Assembly: GCA_910585605.1 (NCBI GenBank)
Contig: CAJUFL010000005.1
Location: forward strand, 1 to 64,000
Direction: 5' to 3'
From: an uncultured Lachnospiraceae bacterium
GTDB lineage: Bacteria > Bacillota > Clostridia > Lachnospirales > Lachnospiraceae
DNA: 64,000 nucleotides
Shown here: positions 27,269 through 35,447 of the stretch, one piece after another
Layout of the letters: every line of letters begins with the position of its first letter
How positions within the stretch are numbered: the stretch's first letter is position 1
Made by a program: the position numbers and the translations under genes
The notes under the pieces: generated by a model
Told to the model about the DNA's origin: nothing
Databases searched by the model: none
What the model saw: the letters and a program-made list of their open reading frames with translations, nothing else

Positions 27269-28968
27269 AAATGAATATTAGAAGGGGCGAGTCTGGCAAG
27301 AAGAAAAAGGAAGAACAGGCTCCCAGCGTGAAGATTATTCCTTTAGGAGGTCTTGAGCAAATCGGCATGAATATTACAGCCATCGAGTATGAAGATACCA
27401 TTGTTGTAATTGACTGCGGTTTGGCATTTCCGGAAGAGGATATGTTAGGAATTGATCTGGTGATACCGGATGTATCTTATTTGAAGGATAACATTGAGAA
27501 AGTAAAGGGTCTTGTTGTTACGCATGGCCATGAGGATCATATCGGGGCAATACCATATATTGAAAAAGAACTGAATATGCCAATCTATGCCACAAAGCTT
27601 ACAATGGGGCTGATTGATAACAAATTGAGGGAACATAATCTTTTAAATAATGTAAAGCGGAAGGTTGTAAAACATGGACAAACCATTAATCTGGGATGTT
27701 TCCGGGTTGAATTTATCCGTTCTAACCATTCCATTGCGGATTCGTCAGGGCTTGCAATTTACACGCCGGCGGGGATTTTAGTGCATACTGGGGATTTTAA
27801 GGTAGATTTCACACCGGTGTTTGGTGGAACGATTGATTTACAAAGATATGCTGAACTTGGTAAGAAAGGTGTGCTTGCACTTATGGCAGATTCCACGAAT
27901 GTGGAGCGTCCGGGCTTTACGCCGAGTGAAAAAAAGGTAGGGCATATCTTTGATGTTTTGTTTTCGGAGAATAAAAATAATCGTTTGATCATTGCAACTT
28001 TTGCATCCAATGTGGACCGGGTACAGCAGATTATCAATAGTGCTGATAAATACGGACGAAAGGTAGTGATTGAAGGCAGAAGTATGGTTAATGTTATCAA
28101 TACGGCATCAGAATTAGGGTTTATCCAGATTCCGGACAATACTTTGATTGGGATTGAACAGATGAAAAGTTATCCGGATGAACAGATTGTATTGATTACG
28201 ACGGGCAGTCAGGGAGAGAATATGGCTGCACTTTCGAGAATCGCTGCTAATATCCACAGCAAGGTGAGTATTAAACCTGGAGATACGGTTATTCTAAGCT
28301 CCAGTCCCATCCCGGGAAATGAGAAGGCAATTAATAAGATTATCAATGAGTTGGAAATGAAAGGGGCAAAGGTTATCTTTCAGGATACTCATGTGTCAGG
28401 ACATGCCTGTCAGGAGGAGTTAAAGCTGATCTATGCATTGACAAAGCCTCAGTATGCAATACCGGTTCATGGAGAATACAGGCATCTGAAACGCCATGCA
28501 GAACTGGCAGTGGAGATGGGTGTAGAGAAAGACAATGTAGAGATTTTAAGTAACGGAATGGTTTTGGAGCTGTCAAAGGATAAAGCCAAGGTGGTAGGAC
28601 ATGTTACTTCACAGGGAATTCTGGTGGATGGTCTGGGTGTCGGAGATGTGGGCAACATTGTGCTTCGTGACAGACAGCATTTATCTCAGAACGGCTTGAT
28701 CATAGTGGTTGTGACGTTGGAAAAGCACAGCAACCTGTTGGTGGCAGGTCCGGATATCGTATCCCGGGGCTTCGTGTATGTCAGAGAATCCGAGAACTTA
28801 ATGGATGAGTGTCATGAGGTAGTAGAGGATGCTTTGAATAATTGTCTGGATCATAATATTACAGACTGGGGGAAAATCAAGACCTCCATCAAGGATGACC
28901 TGGGTGAGTTTTTATGGAAGAGAACAAAGAGAAACCCGATGATACTTCCGATTATTACGGAAGTATAA
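27265..28968 (+). CDS. rnj: Ribonuclease J
   Basis: RNase J is a metallo-beta-lactamase/beta-CASP nuclease with 5' exo- and endonuclease activity, central to mRNA decay and rRNA processing in Firmicutes. The metal-binding motif THGHEDHIGAIPYI lies near residue 80, followed by the second His motif HSIADSSGL, GDFKVDF, and the beta-CASP motifs ADSTNVERPGFTPSE and HVSGHACQEELK. The length of 567 residues is normal. TTG 27265 has GGAGG seven bases upstream and overlaps the preceding stop; ATG 27271 is an alternative. It sits in a cluster of RNA-related genes. Confidence 0.93.
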   Translation: MKMNIRRGESGKKKKEEQAPSVKIIPLGGLEQIGMNITAIEYEDTIVVIDCGLAFPEEDMLGIDLVIPDVSYLKDNIEKVKGLVVTHGHEDHIGAIPYIEKELNMPIYATKLTMGLIDNKLREHNLLNNVKRKVVKHGQTINLGCFRVEFIRSNHSIADSSGLAIYTPAGILVHTGDFKVDFTPVFGGTIDLQRYAELGKKGVLALMADSTNVERPGFTPSEKKVGHIFDVLFSENKNNRLIIATFASNVDRVQQIINSADKYGRKVVIEGRSMVNVINTASELGFIQIPDNTLIGIEQMKSYPDEQIVLITTGSQGENMAALSRIAANIHSKVSIKPGDTVILSSSPIPGNEKAINKIINELEMKGAKVIFQDTHVSGHACQEELKLIYALTKPQYAIPVHGEYRHLKRHAELAVEMGVEKDNVEILSNGMVLELSKDKAKVVGHVTSQGILVDGLGVGDVGNIVLRDRQHLSQNGLIIVVVTLEKHSNLLVAGPDIVSRGFVYVRESENLMDECHEVVEDALNNCLDHNITDWGKIKTSIKDDLGEFLWKRTKRNPMILPIITEV

Positions 28969-28988
28969 GATTTTGCCCGGAAAGGAAG

Positions 28989-29333
28989 ATGACTGTCATT
29001 ATGATAGAAGAAGCATATAAACTGAATCAGGTAATAAAAGAAAGCCAGGAGTATATCCATTACCATCAGACTATGAAAAAGGTGATGGAGAACCAGGAAC
29101 TGTATCAGGCGATGAATACATTCCGCAGACGTAATTATGAGCTGCAAAGTTATGATGACGGTATTAACCGCTATCAGGAAATTCATAATCTCGGACTGGA
29201 ATATGAAAAAGTATTGCGTAATCCAGCTGTGAATGAATTTCTGGTGGCAGAACAGATTTTTTCTAGAAAAATGACGGAAGTATATGAAATTATCGCAAAG
29301 GAACTGGAGTTAGACTGTAGTTATATGGAGTAG
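28989..29333 (+). CDS. YlbF/YmcA family protein
   Basis: A helical protein of the YlbF/YmcA (Com_YlbF) family. In Bacillus, YlbF, YmcA and YaaT form the Y-complex that steers RNase Y and influences sporulation, competence and biofilm. The pattern fits: EEAYKLNQVIKESQEYIHYHQTMKKV at the start of the domain and a C-terminal helix FLVAEQIFSRKMTEVYEII. The start is uncertain: ATG 28989 follows GGAAAGGAAG closely (114 residues), ATG 29001 is further away, and an ATG at 28914 lies inside rnj. Position just after RNase J makes an RNA-decay role likely. Confidence 0.78.
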   Translation: MTVIMIEEAYKLNQVIKESQEYIHYHQTMKKVMENQELYQAMNTFRRRNYELQSYDDGINRYQEIHNLGLEYEKVLRNPAVNEFLVAEQIFSRKMTEVYEIIAKELELDCSYME

Positions 29334-29344
29334 AGAATTACGAT

Positions 29345-29731
29345 ATGCTAAAGGATAAGGAAAGTGTAACAAGTATAATTTTTTTTATGAGTATACGGAC
29401 TCTGATCAATGCAGCACTTCTTCTTGTATTGGTAGAAGGGTTTGTTTTATCGTATCGCTTTTCATATAAAGTGTTTGCGGATATTCCGTATATAGCGGCT
29501 TCGGCAGATATGAAAAGCATTACCATTGAACCGGGGACTGAGGTGAAGGATATAGCGGCTTTGCTGGATGATTTTGGGATTGTGGAAGGCAAATATCAGT
29601 TTCTGGCAAGAGTATATCTTGGAAAATATGATGACAGGATTGTTGCAGGAACCTATACTTTGGGACCGGGAATGACTCCTGATGAGATATGCCGGCGAAT
29701 ATGCGGGCTGCAAAGCGGGGATGCGTCATGA
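29345..29731 (+). CDS. MltG N-terminal domain protein without catalytic domain
   Basis: A 128-residue membrane-anchored protein. One membrane segment (about residues 12-40) is followed by an extracellular LysM-like domain resembling the N-terminal part of the endolytic transglycosylase MltG: ITIEPGTEVKDIAALLDDFGIVEG, then RIVAGTYTLGPGMTPDEICRRI. Full MltG is about 350 residues and has a catalytic Glu in a second domain that is absent here. The reading frame ends cleanly with an ATGA overlap with trmR, so this looks like a settled short protein, not a frameshift. It could bind peptidoglycan or regulate a full MltG elsewhere. Confidence 0.7.
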   Translation: MLKDKESVTSIIFFMSIRTLINAALLLVLVEGFVLSYRFSYKVFADIPYIAASADMKSITIEPGTEVKDIAALLDDFGIVEGKYQFLARVYLGKYDDRIVAGTYTLGPGMTPDEICRRICGLQSGDAS

Positions 29732-30369
29732 TTGTGGAAGAAAGGATTACTTCGTTTATTAACTCTATGAGTCTGGATGATGAAGGGATATTAAGGGACA
29801 TTGAACTGGAAGCACTGCGTGAGGAAGTTCCGATCATCAGGAAGGAAACCAAAGAATGGATCAAAACAATGCTTTTGATAAAAAAGCCTGTGAGAGTTTT
29901 GGAGGTAGGCACGGCAGTGGGGTTTTCAGCTATTTACATGAGCCGGTTTATTCCAAAAGAAGGATGTATCACAACCATCGAAAAATGGGAACCACGTATT
30001 GAGAAAGCGAAGGAGAACTTTAAAAGGGCTGGAGTGGAAGACAGTATTATTCTTTTGGAAGGGGATGCAGCAGATATTTTAAAGGAGCTGCAGGGCTCCT
30101 TTGATTTTGTTTTCATGGATGCAGCAAAAGGGCAGTACATTCATTTTCTGCCGGATGTTGTAAGGTTACTGGAAACAGGAGGTATCCTGATATCAGACAA
30201 TGTATTACAGGATGGTGAAGTGTTGGATTCGAAATATGTGGTGAGTCGCAGAAATAGGACGATTCACACCAGGATGAGGGAGTATTTATACACTCTTAAA
30301 AATCATAAATGGCTGGATACTTCGATTATTCCGCTGGGAGACGGAGTTGCTTTGTCAGTGAAGCGGTAA
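29728..30369 (+). CDS. trmR: tRNA 5-hydroxyuridine methyltransferase TrmR (YrrM-like)
   Basis: A 213-residue class I methyltransferase of the catechol-O-methyltransferase-like family. In Bacillus the homologue TrmR (YrrM) methylates 5-hydroxyuridine at position 34 of tRNA to 5-methoxyuridine. The SAM motif VLEVGTAVGFSAIYM is near residue 67, and DFVFMDAAKGQYIHFLP and LISDNVLQDGEV are the metal-binding region. ATG 29728 overlaps the preceding stop in ATGA; longer readings have no site. The U32 gene downstream corresponds to the hydroxylase step, so both steps of mo5U34 synthesis seem encoded together, as in yrrMNO. Confidence 0.85.
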   Translation: MIVEERITSFINSMSLDDEGILRDIELEALREEVPIIRKETKEWIKTMLLIKKPVRVLEVGTAVGFSAIYMSRFIPKEGCITTIEKWEPRIEKAKENFKRAGVEDSIILLEGDAADILKELQGSFDFVFMDAAKGQYIHFLPDVVRLLETGGILISDNVLQDGEVLDSKYVVSRRNRTIHTRMREYLYTLKNHKWLDTSIIPLGDGVALSVKR

Positions 30370-30408
30370 TATACCAACGGAAAATAATATAATTACAGTC
30401 GTATTAAG

Positions 30409-31650
30409 ATGGTGAAGAAAATGAGAAAGATAGAATTGTTAGTTCCGGCAGGCAGTCCGGAGGTTTTGAAGGTTGCAGTGGATTATGGTGCAGATGCTCT
30501 TTATATTGGCGGCGAGTCTTTTGGACTTCGTGCAAAGGCACATAATTTTACAATAGAACAGATGACAGAAGCAGCAGAGTATTGTCATGACAGAGGTGTC
30601 AGGTTATATGTTACTGCTAATATTTTTGCCCATAACGATGATCTGGAAGGAATTCGTGCTTATTTTGAACAGCTGAAACCTGTCGGGATTGATGCATTGA
30701 TCATTTCAGACCCTGCAGTTTTTATGCTGGCGAAGGAAATTCTTCCAGAGGTGGATTTGCATATCAGTACCCAGGCCAACAATACGAATTATGGAATTTA
30801 CCGGTTCTGGCATGATCTTGGGGCGTCCAGGGTAGTGTCGGCCAGAGAATTGTCCCTGAAAGAAATTAAGGAAATCAGGCAGCATATTCCGGAAGATATG
30901 GAAATTGAAAGCTTTGTACATGGTGCCATGTGCATCTCTTATTCCGGGAGATGTCTGCTGAGCCATTTTCTGACAGGACGGGATGCAAATCAGGGCGCTT
31001 GTACTCATCCCTGTAGATGGAAATACAGTGTAGTGGAAGAAAAAAGGCCGGGAGAGTATTTTCCGGTAGAAGAGGATGAGAGAGGAACATATATTTTTAA
31101 TTCCAAAGATTTATGTATGATTGAATATATTCCAGAACTGGTGGATGCAGGAATAGACAGTTTTAAGATTGAGGGGCGGATGAAAACAGCTTTGTATGCT
31201 GCTACGGTGGCCAGAACATATCGGAAGGCAATTGATGATTTTACTATGGATCCTGAATTATATAAGAATAATCTTTCTTATTACCGGGAAGAAATCGGAA
31301 AATGCACTTATAGGCAGTTTACTACCGGATTCTATTTTGGAAAAACCGATTCGGAATCTCAGGTATATGACAGCAATGAATATGTAAAGGATTACACTTA
31401 CATCGGAACGGTAGAGAAGACTGATGAAAAGGGGCTTCTTTATTTTATGCAGCGTAACAAATTCAGTGTCGGGGAATGTATTGAGGCTATGCTGTTTGAC
31501 GGAAGGAATGAGATGCTTACGGTAAGAGCAATTTTGAATGAAAAAATGGAGTCTGTGGAGAGTGCACCTCATCCCAAGGAAGCCCTTGCTGTCGATTTGG
31601 GTATGGTCCTTCCCTGTGGAACTGTTTTACGCAGGAAAGCCGTCAAATGA
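30409..31650 (+). CDS. trhP: U32 family protein, probable tRNA uridine 5-hydroxylase
   Basis: A 413-residue member of the peptidase U32 family. Members next to trmR (TrhP; YrrN/YrrO in Bacillus) make 5-hydroxyuridine at tRNA position 34 with prephenate and an Fe-S cluster. The family signature is clear near residues 165-195: ESFVHGAMCISYSGRCLLSH, followed by further Cys in GACTHPCRWKY, fitting cluster ligation. No protease catalytic residues can be claimed. ATG 30409 and ATG 30421 are both possible starts; neither has a strong site. Its last 24 bases overlap the end of sigK on the other strand. Confidence 0.75.
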   Translation: MVKKMRKIELLVPAGSPEVLKVAVDYGADALYIGGESFGLRAKAHNFTIEQMTEAAEYCHDRGVRLYVTANIFAHNDDLEGIRAYFEQLKPVGIDALIISDPAVFMLAKEILPEVDLHISTQANNTNYGIYRFWHDLGASRVVSARELSLKEIKEIRQHIPEDMEIESFVHGAMCISYSGRCLLSHFLTGRDANQGACTHPCRWKYSVVEEKRPGEYFPVEEDERGTYIFNSKDLCMIEYIPELVDAGIDSFKIEGRMKTALYAATVARTYRKAIDDFTMDPELYKNNLSYYREEIGKCTYRQFTTGFYFGKTDSESQVYDSNEYVKDYTYIGTVEKTDEKGLLYFMQRNKFSVGECIEAMLFDGRNEMLTVRAILNEKMESVESAPHPKEALAVDLGMVLPCGTVLRRKAVK

Positions 31651-32259
31651 TCTGCGCAGCTTGGACAGAGCTTTTTTCTCGATTCGGGAGACATAGGAAC
31701 GGGAGATGTTTAATTTCGAGGCAACCTCTCGCTGGGTAAGGGGATGGCTGTTAAACAGACCGTATCGGAGTGTCAGTACTTTGAGTTCCCTGCTGTCCAG
31801 CTGTGAGGCGATGGCGTGGTAAAGCTGTTTTATATTATCTTCCAGTATAATATGGTCGGTAATGTCGGTACCTTCATATTCCACGATGTCAAGGAGATTG
31901 ATCTCATTACCTTCCTTGTCGGTGCCGATCGGTTCGTACAGTGAGAATTCCCGGGAACATTTCCGTTCCTGGCGCAGCATCATCAGCAGTTCATTTTCGA
32001 TACAGCGGGAGGCATAAGTGACCAGCCGGTTGCCTTTTTCTATATCATAAGTATTGATTGCTTTGATCAGTCCGATTGTGCCGATTGAGATCAGATCGTC
32101 GGTATCCCGTTCGAAATTATTATATTTTTTTACAATATGTGCAACCAGTCTTAAATTATATTCTACCAATATATTTCTTGCCTCTAAGTCCCCAGCTCTG
32201 CTCTGTTTCAGATAGTAAAGTTCAGATTCCTTTGATAAAGGCTGTTTGAATGTCTGCAT
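31627..32259 (-). CDS. sigK: Late mother-cell sporulation sigma factor SigK
   Basis: A 210-residue sigma-70 family factor of the SigE/SigK group. Region 2 shows DLISIGTIGLIKAINTYD with the promoter-melting stretch NRLVTYASRCIENELLMMLR; region 4 ends in the helix-turn-helix TQREVASKLNISRSYVSRIE. The N-terminus begins MQTFKQPLSKESE and has no room for the 20-residue pro-sequence of Bacillus SigK, as in Clostridioides difficile. The gene is uninterrupted, with no skin element. ATG 32259 has AAGGTG six bases upstream. SigE is the alternative call, but there is no adjacent spoIIGA and no pro-sequence. Convergent overlap of 24 bases with the U32 gene. Confidence 0.83.
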   Translation of the reverse strand: MQTFKQPLSKESELYYLKQSRAGDLEARNILVEYNLRLVAHIVKKYNNFERDTDDLISIGTIGLIKAINTYDIEKGNRLVTYASRCIENELLMMLRQERKCSREFSLYEPIGTDKEGNEINLLDIVEYEGTDITDHIILEDNIKQLYHAIASQLDSRELKVLTLRYGLFNSHPLTQREVASKLNISRSYVSRIEKKALSKLRRSFDGFPA

Positions 32260-32285
32260 AGGAGTCACCTTAAAGGGCTTTTCAT

Positions 32286-32312
32286 TATTCTATGAGAAAA
32301 GCAGGAAAAAGT
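32286..32312 (-). promoter_or_regulatory. Probable SigK-type promoter of sigK
   Basis: On the - strand AC (32312-32311), 16 bases, then CATAGAATA (32294-32286). This fits the sigma-K consensus (AC, 16-17 bases, CATAnnnTA). Transcription would start near 32278, leaving about 20 bases that contain the ribosome binding site. It suggests that SigK activates its own gene. The motif is short, so chance cannot be excluded. Confidence 0.5.
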
Positions 32313-32380
32313 GCTTTTCCACAAAACCTTTTATGCAAATCCACAAAAATACATTTGTTGTTTCTTTTTTTTTGGTAATG

Positions 32381-32389
32381 TGGTACAAT
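32381..32389 (+). promoter_or_regulatory. Extended -10 promoter of the type IV pilus operon
   Basis: TGG followed by TACAAT (32384-32389) is an extended -10. No good -35 is present at 17 bases; the region is a T-rich tract instead (a run of nine T at 32365-32373). Transcription would start near 32396, about 27 bases before pilB. No cyclic-di-GMP riboswitch is visible in this leader, which is too short to hold one. Confidence 0.5.
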
Positions 32390-32422
32390 AACAATAACTA
32401 AATTTTGTGAGGAGTCTTGTGT

Positions 32423-34141
32423 ATGCGTATTGGAGTAGGAAGAAAAAAAATTAGAATGGGAGATTTACTTGTTGCGGCAGGTGCAATCACTGATGAAGAA
32501 TTACAGCAGGCATTAGCACTTCAGAAGGAAAAGGGTCAGAAATTAGGTCAGACTCTTTTGGAAGAAGGCTTCATCAGCCGGGAATTGTTAGTTGCAACAT
32601 TAACCCAACAGCTGGGTGTGGAATATATAGAATTAAAGGGATGTAAATTTGATGATGATGTCTTGAGGCTGATTCCGGAAGACATTGTTATGAAATATAA
32701 GGTAATACCGTTAGGGTATGACGAGAATAATCCCAATGTCCTTCGTGTGGCGATGGCAGATCCGATGGATATCATTGCGGTGGATGATCTGGGAATCATT
32801 ACGGGAGCACAGATAGAGACTTTGTTTGCCATGGAAGATGATGTTACGGAAACCATCGGCAAATATTACGGCAATCATCAGGCTATGGAGGCAGCGGAAG
32901 CATACCGAAAGGAACGGGAGCAGGATATGCTGTCCCAGGCAGAAGAGGATGAATACAATGCGGATATTGAGAATTCACCTATTGTATTACTGGTAAAGCA
33001 GATTCTGGAAGGCGGTGTAAGGCAGAGGGCTTCCGATATTCATATCGAACCGTTAGAGTCTTCCGTGCGTGTCAGATATCGTATTGACGGTGTGTTAAAG
33101 CAAGTCATGTCCTACGATTATTCATTACTTTCCGGTATCAGTGCTAGATTGAAGATTATGGGTGGAATGGATATTGCTGAGAAACGTAAACCGCAGGATG
33201 GACGTATATCCATTATGGTAGACAGAAAAGAGTTTGATATCCGTGTATCTATGCTTCCGACAGTATATGGAGAGAAGACCGTTATGCGTCTTACTTCCAA
33301 GGATGGTCTGACAAGACCGAAGTCGGGACTTGGTTTCAGTGCGGAGGAGGAGAAGGTGTTTGACGGTATACTCAGTAATCCTCATGGAATTATTCTGGTT
33401 ACGGGACCGACGGGTTCTGGTAAATCGACAACCTTGTATACGGCACTGAGTGAGCTGAATACAGAAGGTGTTAACATTATCACGGTAGAGGATCCGGTGG
33501 AGGCGAATATTGACGGAATCAATCAGTGTCAGGTAAATGAAAAGGCAGATATGACATTTGCGGCAGCACTTCGTTCCATTCTGCGTCAGGACCCGGATAT
33601 CATTATGATCGGTGAGATTCGAGACGGTGAGACAGCAGATATTGCGGTTAAGGCGGCTATTACGGGACACTTGGTTGTGTCTACCCTGCATACGAATTCG
33701 GCAGCATCTACGGTAACTCGTCTGATTGATATGGGAATTGAGCCTTATACGGCAGGTGATGCTCTGGTGGGAGTTATCGCACAGCGTCTGGTGAGAAGGC
33801 TTTGTACCTGTAAGCAGCCAAGATATGCAGAAGAGCATGAAAAAAGACTTCTGAATGTACCAGATCCGGATGAGGATGTGGTGGTATATGAACCGAATGG
33901 ATGTCCACTTTGTAATGATACAGGTTTCTCTGGACGAATTGGTGTATACGAGATGATGACAGTTACCAGAAGCCTGCAGCAGGTAATCGCTACGAATGCC
34001 CCGGCAAATGAGATTGAGAAGCAGGCTTTGAAGGAAGGTATGATGACTTTGAAACTTAGCTGTTCACAGCATGTATTGAATGGAATTACATCCATTTCAG
34101 AGATGCGTAAGATTGTATATGAAGCCGGAGATGAATATTAA
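32423..34141 (+). CDS. pilB: Type IV pilus extension ATPase PilB
   Basis: PilB is the cytoplasmic ATPase that powers pilus assembly. The N-terminal MshEN-type domain (about residues 10-150, GDLLVAAGAITDEELQQALA) can bind cyclic-di-GMP in some homologues. The core has Walker A GPTGSGKSTT near residue 328, the Asp box, Walker B in ILRQDPDIIMIGEIRDGET and the His box GHLVVSTLHTN. Four Cys (CTC and CPLC, about residues 461-497) form the usual metal site. ATG 32423 lies 8 bases after GAGGAG; product 572 residues. It is the first gene of a pilus locus reaching 52.9 kb. Confidence 0.95.
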   Translation: MRIGVGRKKIRMGDLLVAAGAITDEELQQALALQKEKGQKLGQTLLEEGFISRELLVATLTQQLGVEYIELKGCKFDDDVLRLIPEDIVMKYKVIPLGYDENNPNVLRVAMADPMDIIAVDDLGIITGAQIETLFAMEDDVTETIGKYYGNHQAMEAAEAYRKEREQDMLSQAEEDEYNADIENSPIVLLVKQILEGGVRQRASDIHIEPLESSVRVRYRIDGVLKQVMSYDYSLLSGISARLKIMGGMDIAEKRKPQDGRISIMVDRKEFDIRVSMLPTVYGEKTVMRLTSKDGLTRPKSGLGFSAEEEKVFDGILSNPHGIILVTGPTGSGKSTTLYTALSELNTEGVNIITVEDPVEANIDGINQCQVNEKADMTFAAALRSILRQDPDIIMIGEIRDGETADIAVKAAITGHLVVSTLHTNSAASTVTRLIDMGIEPYTAGDALVGVIAQRLVRRLCTCKQPRYAEEHEKRLLNVPDPDEDVVVYEPNGCPLCNDTGFSGRIGVYEMMTVTRSLQQVIATNAPANEIEKQALKEGMMTLKLSCSQHVLNGITSISEMRKIVYEAGDEY

Positions 34142-34217
34142 GATAAGTTCTTAAGACTGTCCGGTGTCCGGTTCAGTACTTTATTAAAGAAAACGGAGAA
34201 ATGAAAGGGGAAGAAAC

Positions 34218-35270
34218 ATGATTGATATCAAAGAATTATTGACTTTTTCGGTTGAGCAGAAAGCTTCCGACGTACATATTGCAGTAGGTATTCCGCCCAA
34301 ACTTCGAATTAATGGTAAGTTGATTGAAGTGGAGTGTCCGCCGCTGGAGCCGGCAGATGCAGCAGAGATGATTGGGGCGACGATGCATGAACGCCACAAG
34401 CAGATTTTAAAGGAACGGGGAGAGGTCGATTTTTCTTATGATTCTGATGAAACCGGGCGTTTCCGTGTGAATGTGTACATGGACAGGGGAAATATGGCAG
34501 CCGCTTACCGACGGGTAGAGACGATAATTCCAAGACCGGATCAGCTTGGAATTCCGACAGAGGTCGTGGAGTTATATAAGAAAAAGAGAGGACTGGTTCT
34601 TGTAACCGGACCTACTGGCTCCGGTAAATCTACTACATTGGCTTCTATCATTAATAAAGCAAATGAGAACCTGACAGATCACATTATTACATTGGAAGAT
34701 CCTATCGAGTATGTACATCACCATAAGAAATCTGTTGTAAATCAGCGAGAGGTTGGAATGGATACTTTGAGTTATGGAAATGCACTTAGAGCGGCACTTC
34801 GTGAAGACCCGGATATTATTCTTTTAGGAGAGATGCGTGACCTGGAAACAATTTCTACAGCGATTACCGCAGCTGAGACTGGACACTTGGTTTTTTCTAC
34901 CCTGCATACAATTGGTGCGGCAAGTACCATCGACCGTATAATTGACGTGTTCCCGACACATCAGCAGCAGCAGACCCGTGTGCAGCTTGCTATGATTCTG
35001 GAAGGAGTAATTTCACAGGCTCTGGTTCCGGCAGAAGATGGAAGAGGTCGTGTAGCGGCTTTTGAAGTTATGTTTGGAAGTCCGGCAATTAGAAGTCTGA
35101 TTCGTGAAGCGAAAGTACATCAGATTCAGTCGACCATTCAGACCAGCCGTCAGATGGGCATGATTACGTTGGATGATCATTTGTATGAGTTGTATAGAGA
35201 AGGTGCAATTAGTCGTGAAAATGCACTAATTTATGCACAGGACCAAGCGGCATTGAAGAAAAAAATGTAA
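34218..35270 (+). CDS. pilT: Type IV pilus retraction ATPase PilT
   Basis: PilT depolymerises pili and powers twitching. The 350-residue protein has the PAS-like N-domain, Walker A GPTGSGKSTT near residue 131, Asp box LEDPIEYVH, Walker B LREDPDIILLGEMRD, His box GHLVFSTLHT, and the retraction-specific C-terminal motif AIRSLIREAKVHQI (AIRNLIRE in the family). Its presence means the pili are retractable, unlike a type II secretion system. It follows pilB after 76 bases, with its own GGGGAAG site before the ATG. Confidence 0.95.
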   Translation: MIDIKELLTFSVEQKASDVHIAVGIPPKLRINGKLIEVECPPLEPADAAEMIGATMHERHKQILKERGEVDFSYDSDETGRFRVNVYMDRGNMAAAYRRVETIIPRPDQLGIPTEVVELYKKKRGLVLVTGPTGSGKSTTLASIINKANENLTDHIITLEDPIEYVHHHKKSVVNQREVGMDTLSYGNALRAALREDPDIILLGEMRDLETISTAITAAETGHLVFSTLHTIGAASTIDRIIDVFPTHQQQQTRVQLAMILEGVISQALVPAEDGRGRVAAFEVMFGSPAIRSLIREAKVHQIQSTIQTSRQMGMITLDDHLYELYREGAISRENALIYAQDQAALKKKM

Positions 35271-35323
35271 AATTTGTTTAAAATTTATAATATTATGGAT
35301 TTCTAATAAAAAAATATTGCAAT

Positions 35324-35351
35324 TTGAACAAATATAGAGTATCATTATATT
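35324..35351 (+). promoter_or_regulatory. Possible internal promoter before pilC
   Basis: The 177-base AT-rich spacer between pilT and pilC holds TTGAAC (35324-35329), 16 bases, TATATT (35346-35351). It may give separate expression of pilC and the structural genes. In such AT-rich sequence the match is weak evidence. Confidence 0.35.
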
Positions 35352-35447
35352 CAGAAAATTTATTGTTAATAAATTGTTCATATTTTGTTCAGAATTTATC
35401 TCAATGTAATAAGATATGAATGAGGAAAGAATGGCGGAGGAGATGCA

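Noticed and set aside
31627..32259. skin-type prophage interruption in sigK
   Set aside because: The frame is continuous through regions 2 and 4.
32260..32422. Cyclic-di-GMP riboswitch before pilB
   Set aside because: The predicted leader is about 27 bases, too short for any known aptamer, and no matching conserved motif was seen.
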